The notes: generated from the letters alone by a model not told the origin. Shown: positions 51,928 through 62,899, numbered from the stretch's first letter. The stretch is DNA of 64,000 bases from Auricularia sp. M13 (GCA_037042915.1 CM073204.1:558001-622000), one strand, 5' to 3'. Program-made: numbers and translations.

Positions 51928-52149
51928 AGGTATGCATCCAGAACTCGACAGAAGGTTCTTCCCGTTTCCCGGGCTTTCTCACAGGCCCACGAACTGCCTC
52001 GTACCATCCTGTATCCAGTAGCTAGTTCTCGTTTTCTTGCATGCTCAGATGTATATAAGCGACGCTAGCTAGGCCATGGTATGATAACAATTTTCGACTC
52101 TCTCGCCCCGCACTCGCAAACTCGCTCTCAACTCCCTCAACTCTCTATA
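51922..52149 (+). repeat. Copia 3' LTR
   Basis: 228 bp, identical by eye to the 5' LTR, followed by the CACAG target duplication at 52150-52154, after which the interrupted LINE frame resumes. Confidence 0.93.
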
Positions 52150-53225
52150 CACAGATCTGCATTCTGTTTAGCGAAACTGGACTTTGGCCTATCAAGTATC
52201 GACGCCTACAGTTTCAACTGCGATACTTAGAGTATGCGCTTGGCTTGCCTACAAACCACCTTGTCTCTAGAGCAGTACGCGACTCTGTTCAACTGGCAAT
52301 CGAGCACAAACAGGGTTGGTTCCACGAACTCGTTAAGTCTCTAGATGCTTGTGGTGTTACTCTTCCCACCGATGTGAATCTCCACGACCTGCCTGATTTA
52401 TTCTCTTCGCTGAAGGAATCTATGATAGCAGAGATTCAGAGCGAAATCACTCGTTCTCCAAAGCTGGAGCTACTGCATGACCGCCTCACTTACAACTTGG
52501 ACGGCACAACGAGCAAGGCGGTCATGCTTTTCAGACCGTATCTGAGACTGCAGAATGGGGCTTCGAGACGTGCCCTCACCAAGCTGTTAGTCTCAGATCA
52601 TGGCCTCTCCGTCGAGATACCGCGCCGTGAGACAAGATCGCGCGAGTATGAGATTCCAACGGCGATGCGGCGCTGCCGGCTCTGCCTATTCAGGATTGAG
52701 GAACCGCTGCACATTCTATTTGAGTGCAATGCTTCGCGTGAGCTGAGACAGGCTCGTGCCCGCTTCTGGTCTTTATGCTATCCAGTATGCGCCAACTTAT
52801 CTCTACAAGCTGCGCGTATACGGAAGCATAGGCCAGCACCGGCATGTCCCCTGATCTCTGTTGAGAGCCTGAAGGCTCTACCAACGCGCGAACGCTTGTG
52901 GGCACTCACTTCGAATGAGCAGCTAGCTTTTGTGTTAGGCAACTTCGCATTGAATGTCTTCGAGATCTTGGAGCGCGAGAAGAGATTCATCCCAACGGAG
53001 ATGGCGGTGAGAATTTTCTTAGACGGTGAAAACTAGATCGTGGGCCACAATATGGGCGAGAGGAGACGAAAGCTGCACTCGGCGGGGTGGGCTGTAATCT
53101 ACCGCGCCTAAACGGTGGTTCACGGGGTGGGTGGGTCGGTCCGGAGCATAGCACGTCTCGTTTCGTGCTCTGCCTCCGAAGCGGGGGAGTGTCTAAGACT
53201 CTAAGTAGGCCCATATAACCCTGTA

Positions 53226-53250
53226 CTTCCTTCCTTCCTTCCTTCCTTCC
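53226..53250. repeat. (CTTC)n microsatellite
   Basis: Five to six CTTC units, 190 bp after the end of the LINE frame. The preceding text (GTGTCTAAGACTCTAAGTAG, GCCCATATAACCCTGTA) resembles 57465-57500 (GTGTCTCAAGTAGGCCCATG), so a short shared repeat, perhaps a LINE 3' end, occurs at both places. Confidence 0.7.
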
Positions 53251-53542
53251 ATGGAAAGCGCCGGTTTGAGCGGGTCGCACAGAAAACCGGGAGGCGTCGG
53301 CGTCTGAGCATTTATACGGTCGCGGCTTAATAGAAGCATACCATGGTCAGGCTGTCAGCGCGCAACACAGGAGGTAGCGCGATCAAGGTTGCCGGCTTTA
53401 ACCGACTGCCTGGTGAGCGCAGTCGCTGTGGTGCGCGCTGCCGCTACAAGGGCGTGCAGAACACTCCACGATCACCTCTGGGCTATAAGAATGGGCTACA
53501 GTGCTGGATCATCCGGCCAATTAGCCAGCTCGAGTGGCAGCG

Positions 53543-54419
53543 ATGGCCAAGTCCGCAACAGCACCCCGCACACGCCGCGCCAGACCGATTGTGCGTCTGC
53601 CTGGCGACGTCTACGAAATTTGCTGATTGACGGAACTATGTAGTCTTCGCCGGCGCCTAAAGGGCAGAACCGAGCGGCTCGCGTCAAATTCGCCGTGCCA
53701 GCGCTGGTCCCGGTGCCGACTCCAGAACGTCAAGCACATCTCCTGGAGCCTTCCGAAGCGACGCACAGCGTCCTGGGATCAGAGGTCAGTGGCAGCCCGC
53801 CATTTTCAAGCCATTACTCACCCATATACTCACAGTCGGAGGCCGAGTCTGTTCAGGGTGTCCCGCCGCAGAGCGCCTCTGTCGTCAGCGATTCAGCCCG
53901 CCACGACACCCCTCACGAGACCGAGCGAGCTGCCACTGATGCACAGGACGACGCTTGGTCTGGAGACCTTAGCCGCGTGGTCCCAAACCTCATCCAAGTG
54001 GCCGGCTCGAACAATTCAGACGATGCCAACTCGGCCTCCTCTGCAGTTCCTGTCGCCCCCGTCCCCGCCGCATTCGACGCGCACCGCGTCCCCGACCACA
54101 ACCCAGAGCCTTCGACCGTCTTCCAAGGCCCGGCCGACCAGATCGCTGCCGACGAGCAGCCTCGTCTGGTGAGCAGCTTAGCAGTCCACTAGCGGTTGTC
54201 CCTCACAGTCTTGCGTTGCAGGACGGCTTGGCCGAGCTTGCGGATGCCGCGCCCATTCGTACCGATTTGCCAGCCTCATCGTCTAACGGTCCGCCACCCG
54301 CCGCCTTCCCGAATTTTACCTTCACCTTCACCCCGGACGCGCAGACCGCTGTCGCTACCCATTTCTCGGGCAACTCGGTCCGTCCTCATCCCGTCTCACC
54401 CCCGCTCGCTAGCCGCTGA
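53543..54419 (+). CDS. Low-complexity acidic protein, three or four exons
   Basis: Exon 1 is 53543-53590 (MAKSATAPRTRRARPI), exon 2 53644-54168 and exon 3 54222-54419. The introns are both 53 nt (GTGCGT...TATGTAG and GTGAGC...TTGCAG) and keep phase. The product is 256 residues, rich in S, P, A, D and E, without domains. The basic start followed by an acidic, proline-rich body suggests a disordered nuclear or regulatory protein, but this is only composition. An alternative last intron (54378-54431, weak GTCCGT donor, strong CTGAC branch site and CTCAG acceptor) would replace the tail by LVPHVVMNMFFAPMTVQDLK and end at 54512; that tail looks more protein-like, so the longer form may be the true one. 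Confidence 0.6.
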
Positions 54420-54712
54420 CCCCACACTCAGCTCGTGCCGCATGTCGTGATGAACATGTTCTTTGCCCCGATGACGGTGCAGGATCTCAAGGTGACCCAG
54501 ACCGGTTCCTAGGATGCCTCGCATGATGTGTTGTATTTCGTGTCTCACAGAAGAATCAATCCATGCACTTTTCTCTTTCTGTTTCGCTTTCCATAGCCCG
54601 CGAGGCGAGTGACGTTGTGATCACGCACCCAGGCCAGTTCATTCTGTATTAATCTGTCTCTAAGAGCCTCTCTCCCGCGAGAATGTACATGTGATCATCC
54701 AACACTTGGGAT

Positions 54713-55121
54713 TCAATCGTATTGGTAGCTTGCTTTGACTACAAGTACTGCCAATGCCACCACGATCGCGCTGACTGTATAAGCAATGTAAGGTCCATAG
54801 GCCTCAGACTAAACCCGAAGTTAATTGCGCTCCGCTGACTCCCAACGAGGACTCACAGTGGCGATCTGAACGATGATTTCTCTGTCGTTCTCACTGACGC
54901 ACACGAAGCGCGCAATCATCAACGACTTGTTCCCTTCGAAGGATCAGCTGCTTGAACGTTGTGACTTCATCATGATCTCTTACGAGCCGTTGAACATTCC
55001 ACCCGATACATAATGTCCCCAGTCTCATCGTGCCGTACACGATGAAAATCAAGACGATGAAGATGGCCGCCAACTGCCTCGGGCGTAGACGTTGAGGGCG
55101 TCTCACTGGAGAACTCTGCAC
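54713..55121 (-). CDS. Possible small membrane protein gene
   Basis: Minus-strand pieces with hydrophobic helices: LAAIFIVLIFIVYGTMRLGT (near 55050) and, in a last exon ending at 54713, YIAYTVSAIVVALAVLVVKA. A good intron (GTGAGTCCTCG...GGGTTTAG with a TTAAC branch site, about 54790-54840) joins the middle exon, which reads GNKSLMIARFVCVSENDREI, to the last one. The join between the first two pieces is not resolved, and upstream hydrophobic frames (55340-55560) may add exons. Family unknown. Confidence 0.35.
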
Positions 55122-55889
55122 AATGATCTGGGGCTCTGACGGTACGACTGCTTTCCGAGCGTCTTCATGCTGTCTGTGAGGTTGGCTGAATAGTCAAATA
55201 TCTAGGTACGGCTACAAGGAGGGAAGCCGACCTTCTAACGCTTTGGAATTTCTTGTAGTGATTGGCGCTTATGATGCCAGAATCCTTATGTCCGGCGAAT
55301 TACACGGGATGGACCTTGTGACGCAGAATCATATCTTCAGCTCACTGAGCGCTAAGCACAAAGAATTGGCCGTCAAAAGCACGAATATGAGATCCACAAT
55401 TGCGCGTGGAAAGGGTGGAGAGGTTGCCAATTGCAATGAGGCCAGGCGGGAACACGGCAGCTCCGAAAACTGTGAGACAGCGAGCGAGCGGAAAAAATCC
55501 AGCAGCACGAAGGGAACGATATTCAGTAGGGCAGTGACGAGCTTGGACACTGCGAGTGGTCATGGCGGGTTAGGAAGAAGAAAGGCCGTGTGCGTAGTGC
55601 GAAACGGAGTTGGACTTCTAACGCCGTGCGCGCTGATCATGGAACGCTTGCACCTGGGCTGCAAGCGGGTCGATCTTGGGCGATCCAGGCGACGCGAAGA
55701 CCGTCGCGAGCGGCCTCGACGCGGCAGCGGCGCAGATTGAGCGGTGAGCAGCGTCCTGGACCTGGCTGTTCTCCTCACCGCTGACGGATCGTCTCGGCGC
55801 CAGCAGCCCGTCGCGGACAGCATCTGGCGCGCCCCATCTTCCCCTGGACCGTCGCAGGCGTCGCCGAGCTCTACCTCCGGACGACGCCA

Positions 55890-56290
55890 AGCGTTCTGCT
55901 CAGCCTGTCGTCGTTGTCCGCGCCGTTCTCGCCGGCTCAGTCACGCCGCGCGGCCAGCCATCCTCGCAGTCTGACCGCCGCCGACCTTGAATTCCAACCG
56001 CTGTCCCGCCGCGATGTCGACGGGCTTGCTTGAGCCGTCTCCGGAATTCCCTGCAACTGCTCAGCGTCATTCAGCACGTCGTCGCCGTCCATACCGGACT
56101 CGCGAGCTCGGTCACGCCGCGCGCCGGCCGTCCTCGCAGCCTGACCGCCGCCAACATCTAATTCCAACCGCTGCTCCACCGCGAAGGGCTCGTCTGTGCC
56201 GTCGTCGGAATACCTGCAGCAGCTCGGCGTCTTGCTCAGCCCGTCGTCGCTGTCCATGCCGTTCTCGCGAGCTCGGTCACGCATCCTGGC
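55890..56290. repeat. Tandem repeat, about 172 bp x 2.4
   Basis: A GC-rich unit repeats two and a half times (cores TCAGCCTGTCGTCG, CTCGGTCACGCCGCGCG, CCGTCCTCGCAG, AATTCCAACCGCTG). On the minus strand it keeps an open frame (55937-56323) with repeats of RDRARExGMDxDD type. It could be the end of a coding repeat or a plain minisatellite. Confidence 0.75.
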
Positions 56291-56299
56291 ACATTCCAC

Positions 56300-58120
56300 G
56301 TTCTGTTCCCGCCGACAGCCCATCAGTGTGTCTCACTTATCATTGCATGGCTGCTGTTTGCCGCGCCGTGCCTCGCACTGGCGACGTTCTGCGCTTCGCG
56401 ATCGTCTCTGGTCTTTACGACCCAATTCGTGACCGAATCGTCGGTTCGGCGTTGCAAACAGCGTCCAAATCTACGGGTTGCGTCCCGCTGATTTCCCTAC
56501 ATGTGACATCGCCAACCTCCCTTGTTCGTCGCCTCACTTAACCCGTCCGCGGCATCTCCGCGTAACCCGTCACTCATGCGCGCCTGTCATTTCTCGCCTC
56601 GATACGTGTCTAGCAGGATATGTATTCACGGGCGGGGAGCTCATTTACTACATTGAGTGTGCACTTCCAGCTTTTCCTTCTACCATTCCCTCGATCGTTA
56701 TTCGGTGCCATCCGTTGCTCGACGATGACCCGGTGGACTACAATTGACCCAAAGTTTAGTATCACCACCCCGCTAGATGCAACGCTGATCTGCAAGAGCA
56801 TCAGCCTCATGGGATTTCTCACGTTGTATTTCACTCACTGGGGGCCGCTCTGGGTTGCAACCTTCCCTAGATACATTTGGGCGGGAACACTTCGTTCTCT
56901 CGCCCGCAACACGCTGGAAAACTCATTCACATCCCCGTGCCGGACAGCAGTGACCTCTGCGCACCTCTGCGCATTCCCATCCATCCTCAGGTGGAGAGCT
57001 GTGGCGCTCAGCTATCGGAGCGGCAAGGCATCCCACTCTAATCCCGTCGTCGGTATGTGTGTCGTGCATCATTGCAGCGCGACTACAGAGGCAGTGTGGC
57101 ACCAGTCACCACCGATGGTGAACAGGCCTGCGGAACACGACGCTGACGGCCTCCGCCAGAGTCACGTCGACGTGCCCACCATACGGGGTACCCTGTCGCT
57201 GTACACAACCTGGCGCACAGGCTGCCATCGTTCCTGACGACGATGCGGCGTGTACCGGACCGTTGCAGCCTGCGCCAGTTGCACGTGCCGCATCGGCACT
57301 GCGTGCGCTACCCTACGGGCGACAACCCGCCACACACGTTCGCTGGCAGACTACCGAGCGAAGTAGCGGGCTGTGCCGGGCTCGGCCTATTGGAGTTGCA
57401 AGTGGGACCTCCCCGTCTCATGTACATATCCTAACTATCGGCGAACTGATGGGGTCAATTCTCAAGTGTCTCAAGTAGGCCCATGTACCTCTGTATCTCT
57501 CCCCTACTTCCTTTTTACAGTCTTCAGACGGCATACAGGCTCGTTGAAGCTGCCTATTATCGCCATGTGACCCTGGCCGTAGTTGTCCAGCGCAGGCGAG
57601 ATCGTTCTGGGTCGCTCAACTCAGCTTTTTTTTATATCAGATCTAGCTGGCCGTTGATATGCCTGCGTTGAGAATGCGCGATATAATGTCTTCGTAGACC
57701 GGCGTCTATACGCGCAGGTCGCGTATGGCGCCGGTCGTAGACTTGCCGCAACAGACGCGCGCGACGATGGCGCGCAACACCTATTCTAATTCATAGGGTT
57801 GTCTCGCACACCTTCGACCAAGATTAGGCGAGCATGACTTGTGGATTCCCAACGGTATGAACATCATTGTGGCATCCAGCCTACCGCTCCGCCACAGGAA
57901 GAGAACATTCTTGTTTCAGAGAGTTCCAATCTCCAATCATTTAGGACTCCGTAGTTGAGCGAGAGGTAGCCTTGATATCGCCAATATTTGTGGACTCGCA
58001 GGTGGGCAATTGTGCGAGATCGGCTTGCACTCGTGTCCAGAAGTTGGTGGCAACGGTCTCAAGCAGCACCGTTAATCCCTCGTACTAGGTCAGCTCGGAC
58101 GTAAGGGAGCTAGTGGATGA
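56300..58120. other. No supported gene
   Basis: Short and medium frames on both strands (the longest, 56620-57237 plus, 205 codons) have no motif and conflict with each other. A minus frame around 56610-56800 with a hydrophobic stretch (SVASSGVVILNFGSIVVHR) could be part of a small membrane protein but cannot be supported. The 57465-57500 text resembles the repeat before the (CTTC)n tract at 53.2 kb. Confidence 0.4.
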
Positions 58121-58327
58121 CTATACCGCTGCTTTTTGTTGCACCTGCTTGTGTCGTAGTCTCATGGTTTCTACGCGAGTAACGCACGACTCCAACACCG
58201 GGTCATTGCCATCCCGGTGGCATAAATTCTCGAGCTGATGCAAAAGATCAGGCAGTCGAGAGCGCGACATCCGAGCAAAAGAAGGAGTGCTGATGGCTGG
58301 AATGAGCCGGTGCTTTAATAACCTCAT
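58121..58327 (-). CDS. Possible small protein or last exon
   Basis: 68 codons from an ATG at 58327, with a helical, polar composition (LPDLLHQLENLCHRDGNDPV). No family recognised. It may be the last exon of a larger gene whose upstream exons I could not find. Confidence 0.3.
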   Translation of the reverse strand: MRLLKHRLIPAISTPSFARMSRSRLPDLLHQLENLCHRDGNDPVLESCVTRVETMRLRHKQVQQKAAV

Positions 58328-58729
58328 GGGTGGCACTAAATTGTAACCACTGTCTCATCTTCAACCACCACGGTTCTCAATACCACTGCGTTCCCGCAAT
58401 TAGCACTCCTGGACTTGCATTACGTTTCGAATCAACAGCGATTTTCTACCATACAAATGGTAGCCTCGAGCTGACGACGCTACAGATTAGTCTCATTCAA
58501 ATTCGGGCGTCGTCATCGCAGCAGAGAATTTTGTATCTTCCAGTATTGCCGACCGCGGCTCGGGTCGTGAGTAGTGAGTGTGCGATCTGCGCGGAGACAT
58601 ATTACTACCACTCTGCGTCGTACCTTGAACATAACCGCGTGACCTTCATGAACCGTGAACTTAGCGCTAGAGGACTGTCACTTGTGACCGGATAATGCGA
58701 AGGAGTGTACAGTATAGAAGGCGGTGGAT

Positions 58730-58860
58730 GCGACAGATCATGAGATTGGTACGACATCGGAGTAGCAACAAGGAAATGGTGCCTACCATCAGCGATAGTC
58801 CGCGCGCACACCATACATCGCGCTTGGATGCCCCAGACTCCTGCTGCGAGAATCTCGTCA
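58730..58860 (-). pseudogene. Third fragment of the 40-44 kb family (C-terminal end)
   Basis: In reverse complement this ~110 bp stretch aligns with the end of the 40-44 kb gene: GGAGTCTGGGGC for GATGTGTGGAGC, then GGACTATCGCTG for GGACTACCACTG, then CATTTCCTTGTTG and CGATGTCGTACCAATCTCAT for the codons of PFPCCYPDVVPFS. It is more diverged than the 17.3 kb copy and its frame is not maintained. Homology further upstream is unclear. Confidence 0.6.
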
Positions 58861-59083
58861 ACGCCAGTCAACTTAATTTTCTGCACACCGAAATACCAGA
58901 GGGGTTTGCTGCAACTGTTGACTTTGCGGGCCCTGCCTGCCGCTCCTACTCGCGTTTCAATGGATTGTGAATTCAACGGTGTTGACGTCGCAGAATTTGA
59001 AGGAACCACGTCCTGTTGCAGCCAATGAGTCTCCAAGGATGAATCTTGATGGCCGCGATCAGTCGAGCGAACCTTGTGTGAGT

Positions 59084-59410
59084 GTTAAACCTCCCGCTGG
59101 TTCGCTGCGGGCGGTACACAGACTGTACGAGCCCTTAGCATTGTCGCGCCAGCGATGGATGGTAAGACGCTGCGGCACATGGACTGTGCAGGCGGGCCTC
59201 CTGCGCGCTGGTCTTGTCGGTGGTAGCCAACTTTCTACTGCCCGACGCGGGCCAGATGTGAGCGTTGAACCTACAGCTTGTCGGCTGTGGGCGGTACACA
59301 GACTGTACGAGCCCTTAGGCTTGTCGCGCCAGTGATGGATGGTCAGACGCTGCGGCACATGGACTGTGCAGACAGGCGTTGTGGAGAGAGGGATATCCGG
59401 CATTATCCGC
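59084..59410 (+). repeat. Tandem duplication of a dispersed repeat
   Basis: Two direct units (about 59084-59212 and 59258-59392) share GCGGGCGGTACACAGACTGT, ACGAGCCCTTAG and GACGCTGCGGCACATGGACT. The inverted third copy is at 39520-39780. Each unit ends near GATATCCGGCATTA-like text. No coding content. Confidence 0.8.
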
Positions 59411-60283
59411 TCACGTTTAATTTGAGCTCCGGCAACTGCATATCTAGCCATCGAAGCTTCCGCACAGACAATCGCACACCCCGGTTAAGATTTTCGTTCA
59501 GTGAGTTCATATTTTATTCAAACGCATACCATTGATATGTGCATCGGCAATTGGCATTTTTCGCATAAATTCAAAGTCGTTGGACACATACAGGATCTCA
59601 GCGCCCCTGCGCTCGGCTGTCAGACGAAACAAAATCAGTGCTGCACTGAATGAGGCGAGAGAACAAGCGCACCTTCGTCCATCTCGTACTTGGCACATAA
59701 TCGACTGGCGACATTGCCCATAAGGCTCCTGGTGCTGCGCGGCGCCGCCATTATTCTCGCACATGCTTTGCCGATGATACCGGCGGATTGCGCCTCATCC
59801 TTTGCGCACTCGATGATGCTCTAAACCGCAAGCAATCGCTTCAAGCTCGAGTCGTTCATGGAGTGGGTGAGGCGGACGCTCGACTTGGACTGCCTGGTCG
59901 GCGGGGGAGGTGGCGCGGAGAGCGCCTCGACAGTGCCTTAATTCGGGATTGAACACGACGCGCGTGATGGACGCGTTGTCTGGCGTGGTGATGATTTTGT
60001 GCGCGCGCCCCATCAGCTGCTCGCTGACGATCGACGGCAGCATGCCTTGGTCATAGTAGTGTCATGGCCCATATCCGGTTGCCTTTGGATCACGGGGAGC
60101 GCGTGGTCTGGCCTGCCACGACAGTTCATGCACGGTGGTATAGCAAGCACAGGTCACGAGGAGAATCGGCGGTGCCCTAAAATGATATTGCAAGGGTCAA
60201 AGAACAAGTTCATGGTCGGCCAGGACTGGGAGCGAGGTCAAGAACGGCGCGAACGGATGGATTGTCCTCTCCGCAGGTCTGGG
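59411..60283. other. Uncertain region
   Basis: A minus-strand frame (59795-60043) gives a plausible stretch (GRAHKIITTPDNASITRVVF) preceded in the same strand by other protein-like pieces with stops. This could be a decayed gene, perhaps continuous with the candidate at 60284-60769. I recognise no family. Confidence 0.3.
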
Positions 60284-60769
60284 CTACGTCGGAGAGACAC
60301 GAGCGTCCAGCTGACCACCCGCGACATGGAGGAGAATGCGGTGTTGCAATGCCGAGTGAACGAAATGCATGAGCTTGTGGATTGCGGGAGAGCGAGAGCG
60401 AGACCATATGCGTACGCTGGACGCAGAGTCCGCCGCTCCGCTCCAAAATGCCGCTGAAGGTGCCATATTATGGGCGGGTTGGCAGGAGCGGCCTGCAAAG
60501 AGAACGAGTCAGAACGGGACGCAGGAACGGCATTCTCGACCGCACACCTACTCGCGTGGGCCGAGGTGTGCGAGAGCATTGCCGGCGGCTGCGACAGCCT
60601 GTTCCGGGGATATAGCCTGCTGGACACCGTGCTGCGCCGACTGTGAACTGGTCTGAGCGACGTCCAGTAACGGTAGGCTCGAGGGCGCACCTACTGGCCT
60701 GAAGGTATTCGAGAGCTTCGTCGCTGGTGTTGGAGGATTGGCAAGTGAAAAATACTGGCTCGACGCCAT
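60284..60769 (-). CDS. Possible two-exon hypothetical gene
   Basis: An ATG at 60769 opens MASSQYFSLANPPTPATKLS and an alanine-rich stretch. A textbook intron at 60493-60547 (GTGTGCGG, CTGAC branch site, TTCTCTTTGCAG) follows. After it, one frame reads RSRSPAIHKLMHFVHSALQH and ends at 60284. The first exon and the second are each plausible, but the phase between them is not satisfied by this intron alone, so the gene may be decayed or have another exon. Confidence 0.3.
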
Positions 60770-61205
60770 CCTGAGCCTGCTGTAAGTGCATGTGAGCGAA
60801 AAAGGATGAAAGCGTCTGGCGCCCGTCGCGCGCGCACCAGGCTGACTTCGGGCTACCCGTCCTCGCGGGTAATGGCAAACAAGAGCGCGAGGTCGATGGC
60901 CATGTCGGCGTATGGAGACTAGCATAAACCGTAAGTCAGAGGGAAAGACGCGATCGCGAGCTGGCTATAGCTCGTGGGTGTCGTCAACGCCGGCCAGCTA
61001 TTCGTAGGTTGAAGCCAAGCCCGGTGCTGGGTCGACCACTGGATGGATTATGCCCGGCTGAACTGGCTTGCATTTATGCAGCGCTTCGGGAATATCTGGA
61101 GCACTGGTGTAGCTGGGCTCGGACGAGAGACTACCGTGCTCCCGAGACACTTTTCAGAAGACAATTCCAGACGATACGCTGCACCACTCACCACTATCTC
61201 CTCGT

Positions 61206-61541
61206 TCATAGCACTGGCATAGAGCGCGTAGGCCCTGGATCCACGAGTCCGACGAGAACAGGGCTTGTTCGGAGGCGCGGCTGTCTCTTTCCCACCAGGG
61301 CTGCATGCGGCAGATTACTTTGCACAATGGCGATATCCGGGCGCGCAGGTCTGGAAACGAGTTCAGACGGCTCTTGCATCGTGTCGAACACCATTATATG
61401 CAGCGGCGCGTGCGCTCCAGAAGCGTGCTGCAAAATGCTGGATACTAGTAATGGGGTGTCGGCGGCCACCGATTGCATCCGCAACAAGTCCTCCGCAACG
61501 TCGAAAGACGTCCCAGCTCGTCTTCCCAGAAGCTCGCACAC
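61206..61541 (-). CDS. Possible hypothetical gene fragment beside the MITE
   Basis: Minus-strand frame of about 110 codons with a natural-looking composition (FDVAEDLLRMQSVAADTPLL, SILQHASGAHAPLHIMVFDT). It has no convincing ATG and begins right at the edge of the palindromic MITE at 61570, so the MITE may have landed in or next to this gene. Family unknown. Confidence 0.35.
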   Translation of the reverse strand: MCELLGRRAGTSFDVAEDLLRMQSVAADTPLLVSSILQHASGAHAPLHIMVFDTMQEPSELVSRPARPDIAIVQSNLPHAALVGKRQPRLRTSPVLVGLVDPGPTRSMPVL

Positions 61542-61569
61542 ACTACATGGCGTGTCAGCGACCAGACTA

Positions 61570-62381
61570 TCCTAGTCCAAGTGCACATTTAAAAAAAGCT
61601 CCAAAAAACGAGTTCCTCCACCCTTTGAGACCTTCATCCCAACTCTCAGACTGTTTCATCCAAGAATTCAATGTCATCCTAGCTGCGACAGATGTCATCC
61701 CAAATAAGCGCCCATCATCCCAAATCGGGCGCTGTCATCCAAAATGAGAAGCATGTTCATCCTAGACTTGAGTTTCCTCATCCTAGCTGGAAACTATCTC
61801 CACATCCTAGGATCCCTGCCTGAGCGCATAAATGCTTATATAAGCGCATTATAGCCACCGGACACAAAACCTCGGCTCCGAGCTCCGGATGTTTCCGAGT
61901 TTCTGGTCGGCATCAAGTCAGTCTCCAGCATAGTGCTAAAATACAGATGATATGATAATTTTAGCCAGCAACATTAATACAAACAAAATAAAATCCAGTT
62001 CCTGGGATGATTAGAAGCCAACTGTCTGCATCCGATGCTTCGGACTCAAAACTCGGAAGCATCCGGAGCTCAGAGCCGAGGTTTTGTGTCCGGTGGCTAT
62101 AATGCGCTTATATAAGCATTTATGCGCTCAGGCAGGGATCCTAGGATGTGGAGATAGTTTCCAGCTAGGATGAGGAAACTCAAGTCTAGGATGAACATGC
62201 TTCTCATTTTGGATGACAGCGCCCGATTTGGGATGATGGGCGCTTATTTGGGATGACATCTGTCGCAGCTAGGATGACATTGAATTCTTGGATGAAACAG
62301 TCTGAGAGTTGGGATGAAGGTCTCAAAGGGTGGAGGAACTCGTTTTTTGGAGCTTTTTTTAAATGTGCACTTGGACTAGGA
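61570..62381. mobile_element. Near-perfect palindromic MITE, 812 bp
   Basis: Two ~332 bp arms (about 61570-61901 and 62053-62381) are almost identical inverted copies around a ~150 bp AT-rich centre. The ends read TCCTAGTCCAAGTGCACATT inward, flanked by TA (61568-61569 and 62382-62383). Each arm has about nine copies of TCATCC(C/T)A or close variants at 15-35 bp spacing, like subterminal transposase-binding repeats, and TTATATAAGC palindromes. No coding capacity. The very high arm identity points to recent origin or ongoing conversion. Confidence 0.88.
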
Positions 62382-62383
62382 TA

Positions 62384-62890
62384 CCAGACGTAGCCCCAGA
62401 CTCCCACGCAGCGTATTCTAGCGCATTCCCGGCAGACGCAGCGCTTGGTGGGCTGGCGGCGTCGAAAGCAACTTCGGCGCGCGAGCGCCCAACACTCTCA
62501 GTCAGTCATGATAATTCTATCAGGCCTGTAGCAACTGACTGAGGAGCCTCGCGCGTTTGTTCCAAGCAACGGGCGCGCTGCCGGGAAGGAAGGAAGGGTT
62601 TCAGGCGGGGAGGTCCACCGTATTGCTGGTGGTCCGGACACCTATCTGCCGGACAGTTCGATCTTCCAGAGCTCAGCATAGTACCCCTGGACTAAGTCTA
62701 CATTGGTGCAGATGGGCGCAAGTCTTTCATGCTAACGGATATGCGAGAGACGGCCCGAGGCGTGAGGCGTGAGATCTTGAGAGCTTGAGCCCGCAACGCA
62801 AAAAATGACGAATACCAGGTCTGCCCGCGCAAAAGGCGTCAGCGCTGAACTGTAAGCATCTTTCTTTGGTGCACGTTACCCCACGAAGTC
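62384..62890. other. Spacer between MITE and minisatellite
   Basis: No gene recognised. Around 62560-62600 a fragment of the 35.1/36.9 kb repeat (CAAGCAACGGGCGCGCTGCC) runs into a GGAAGGAAGG tract. Confidence 0.45.
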
Positions 62891-62899
62891 TGCAAGTGA

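Larger units (their letters stand above)
47312..52154 (+). mobile_element. Copia LTR retrotransposon, looks whole and very young
   Basis: Ty1/Copia element with 228 bp LTRs (47317-47544 and 51922-52149) that look identical throughout, and a 5 bp target duplication CACAG at 47312-47316 and 52150-52154. The LTRs start TGTTGA and end in TATA rather than the usual CA. The primer-site region after the 5' LTR (GGTTACGAGCCC) resembles the anticodon stem-loop complement of initiator tRNA-Met with one difference, as in Drosophila copia, which uses a half-tRNA. A polypurine tract (GAGGGGGAG) precedes the 3' LTR. A single 1435-codon frame covers gag and pol. It is inserted in a LINE remnant. Identical LTRs indicate very recent insertion. 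Confidence 0.95.
46915..53036 (+). mobile_element. LINE (non-LTR) ORF2 3' remnant, split by a Copia element
   Basis: Left part, 46915-47316: post-polymerase region of a LINE reverse transcriptase (FRPNVRSFK, PLTVTDSYSYVGIWFS, DPHLTWGCTV). Right part, 52150-53036: the same frame continues (FSETGLWPIKYRRLQFQLR, LPTNHLVSRAVRDSVQLAIE) and ends in a C-x2-C-x8-H-x4-C motif (CRLCLFRIEEPLHILFEC) typical of LINE ORF2 C-termini. The two parts meet in phase once the Copia element and one copy of CACAG are set aside. The polymerase catalytic region ((F/Y)xDD) and everything 5' of it are missing, so the LINE was already 5' truncated or lost its front. A (CTTC)n tract at 53226 may mark its 3' end. Confidence 0.75.

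Noticed and set aside
56620-57237. 205-codon plus frame
   Set aside because: No motif, uneven composition, and conflict with a minus frame that also looks partly protein-like. Not supportable.
61265-61747. 160-codon plus frame running into the MITE
   Set aside because: Its second half is the MITE arm; the same peptide is encoded in reverse at the other arm, so it is a palindrome artefact.
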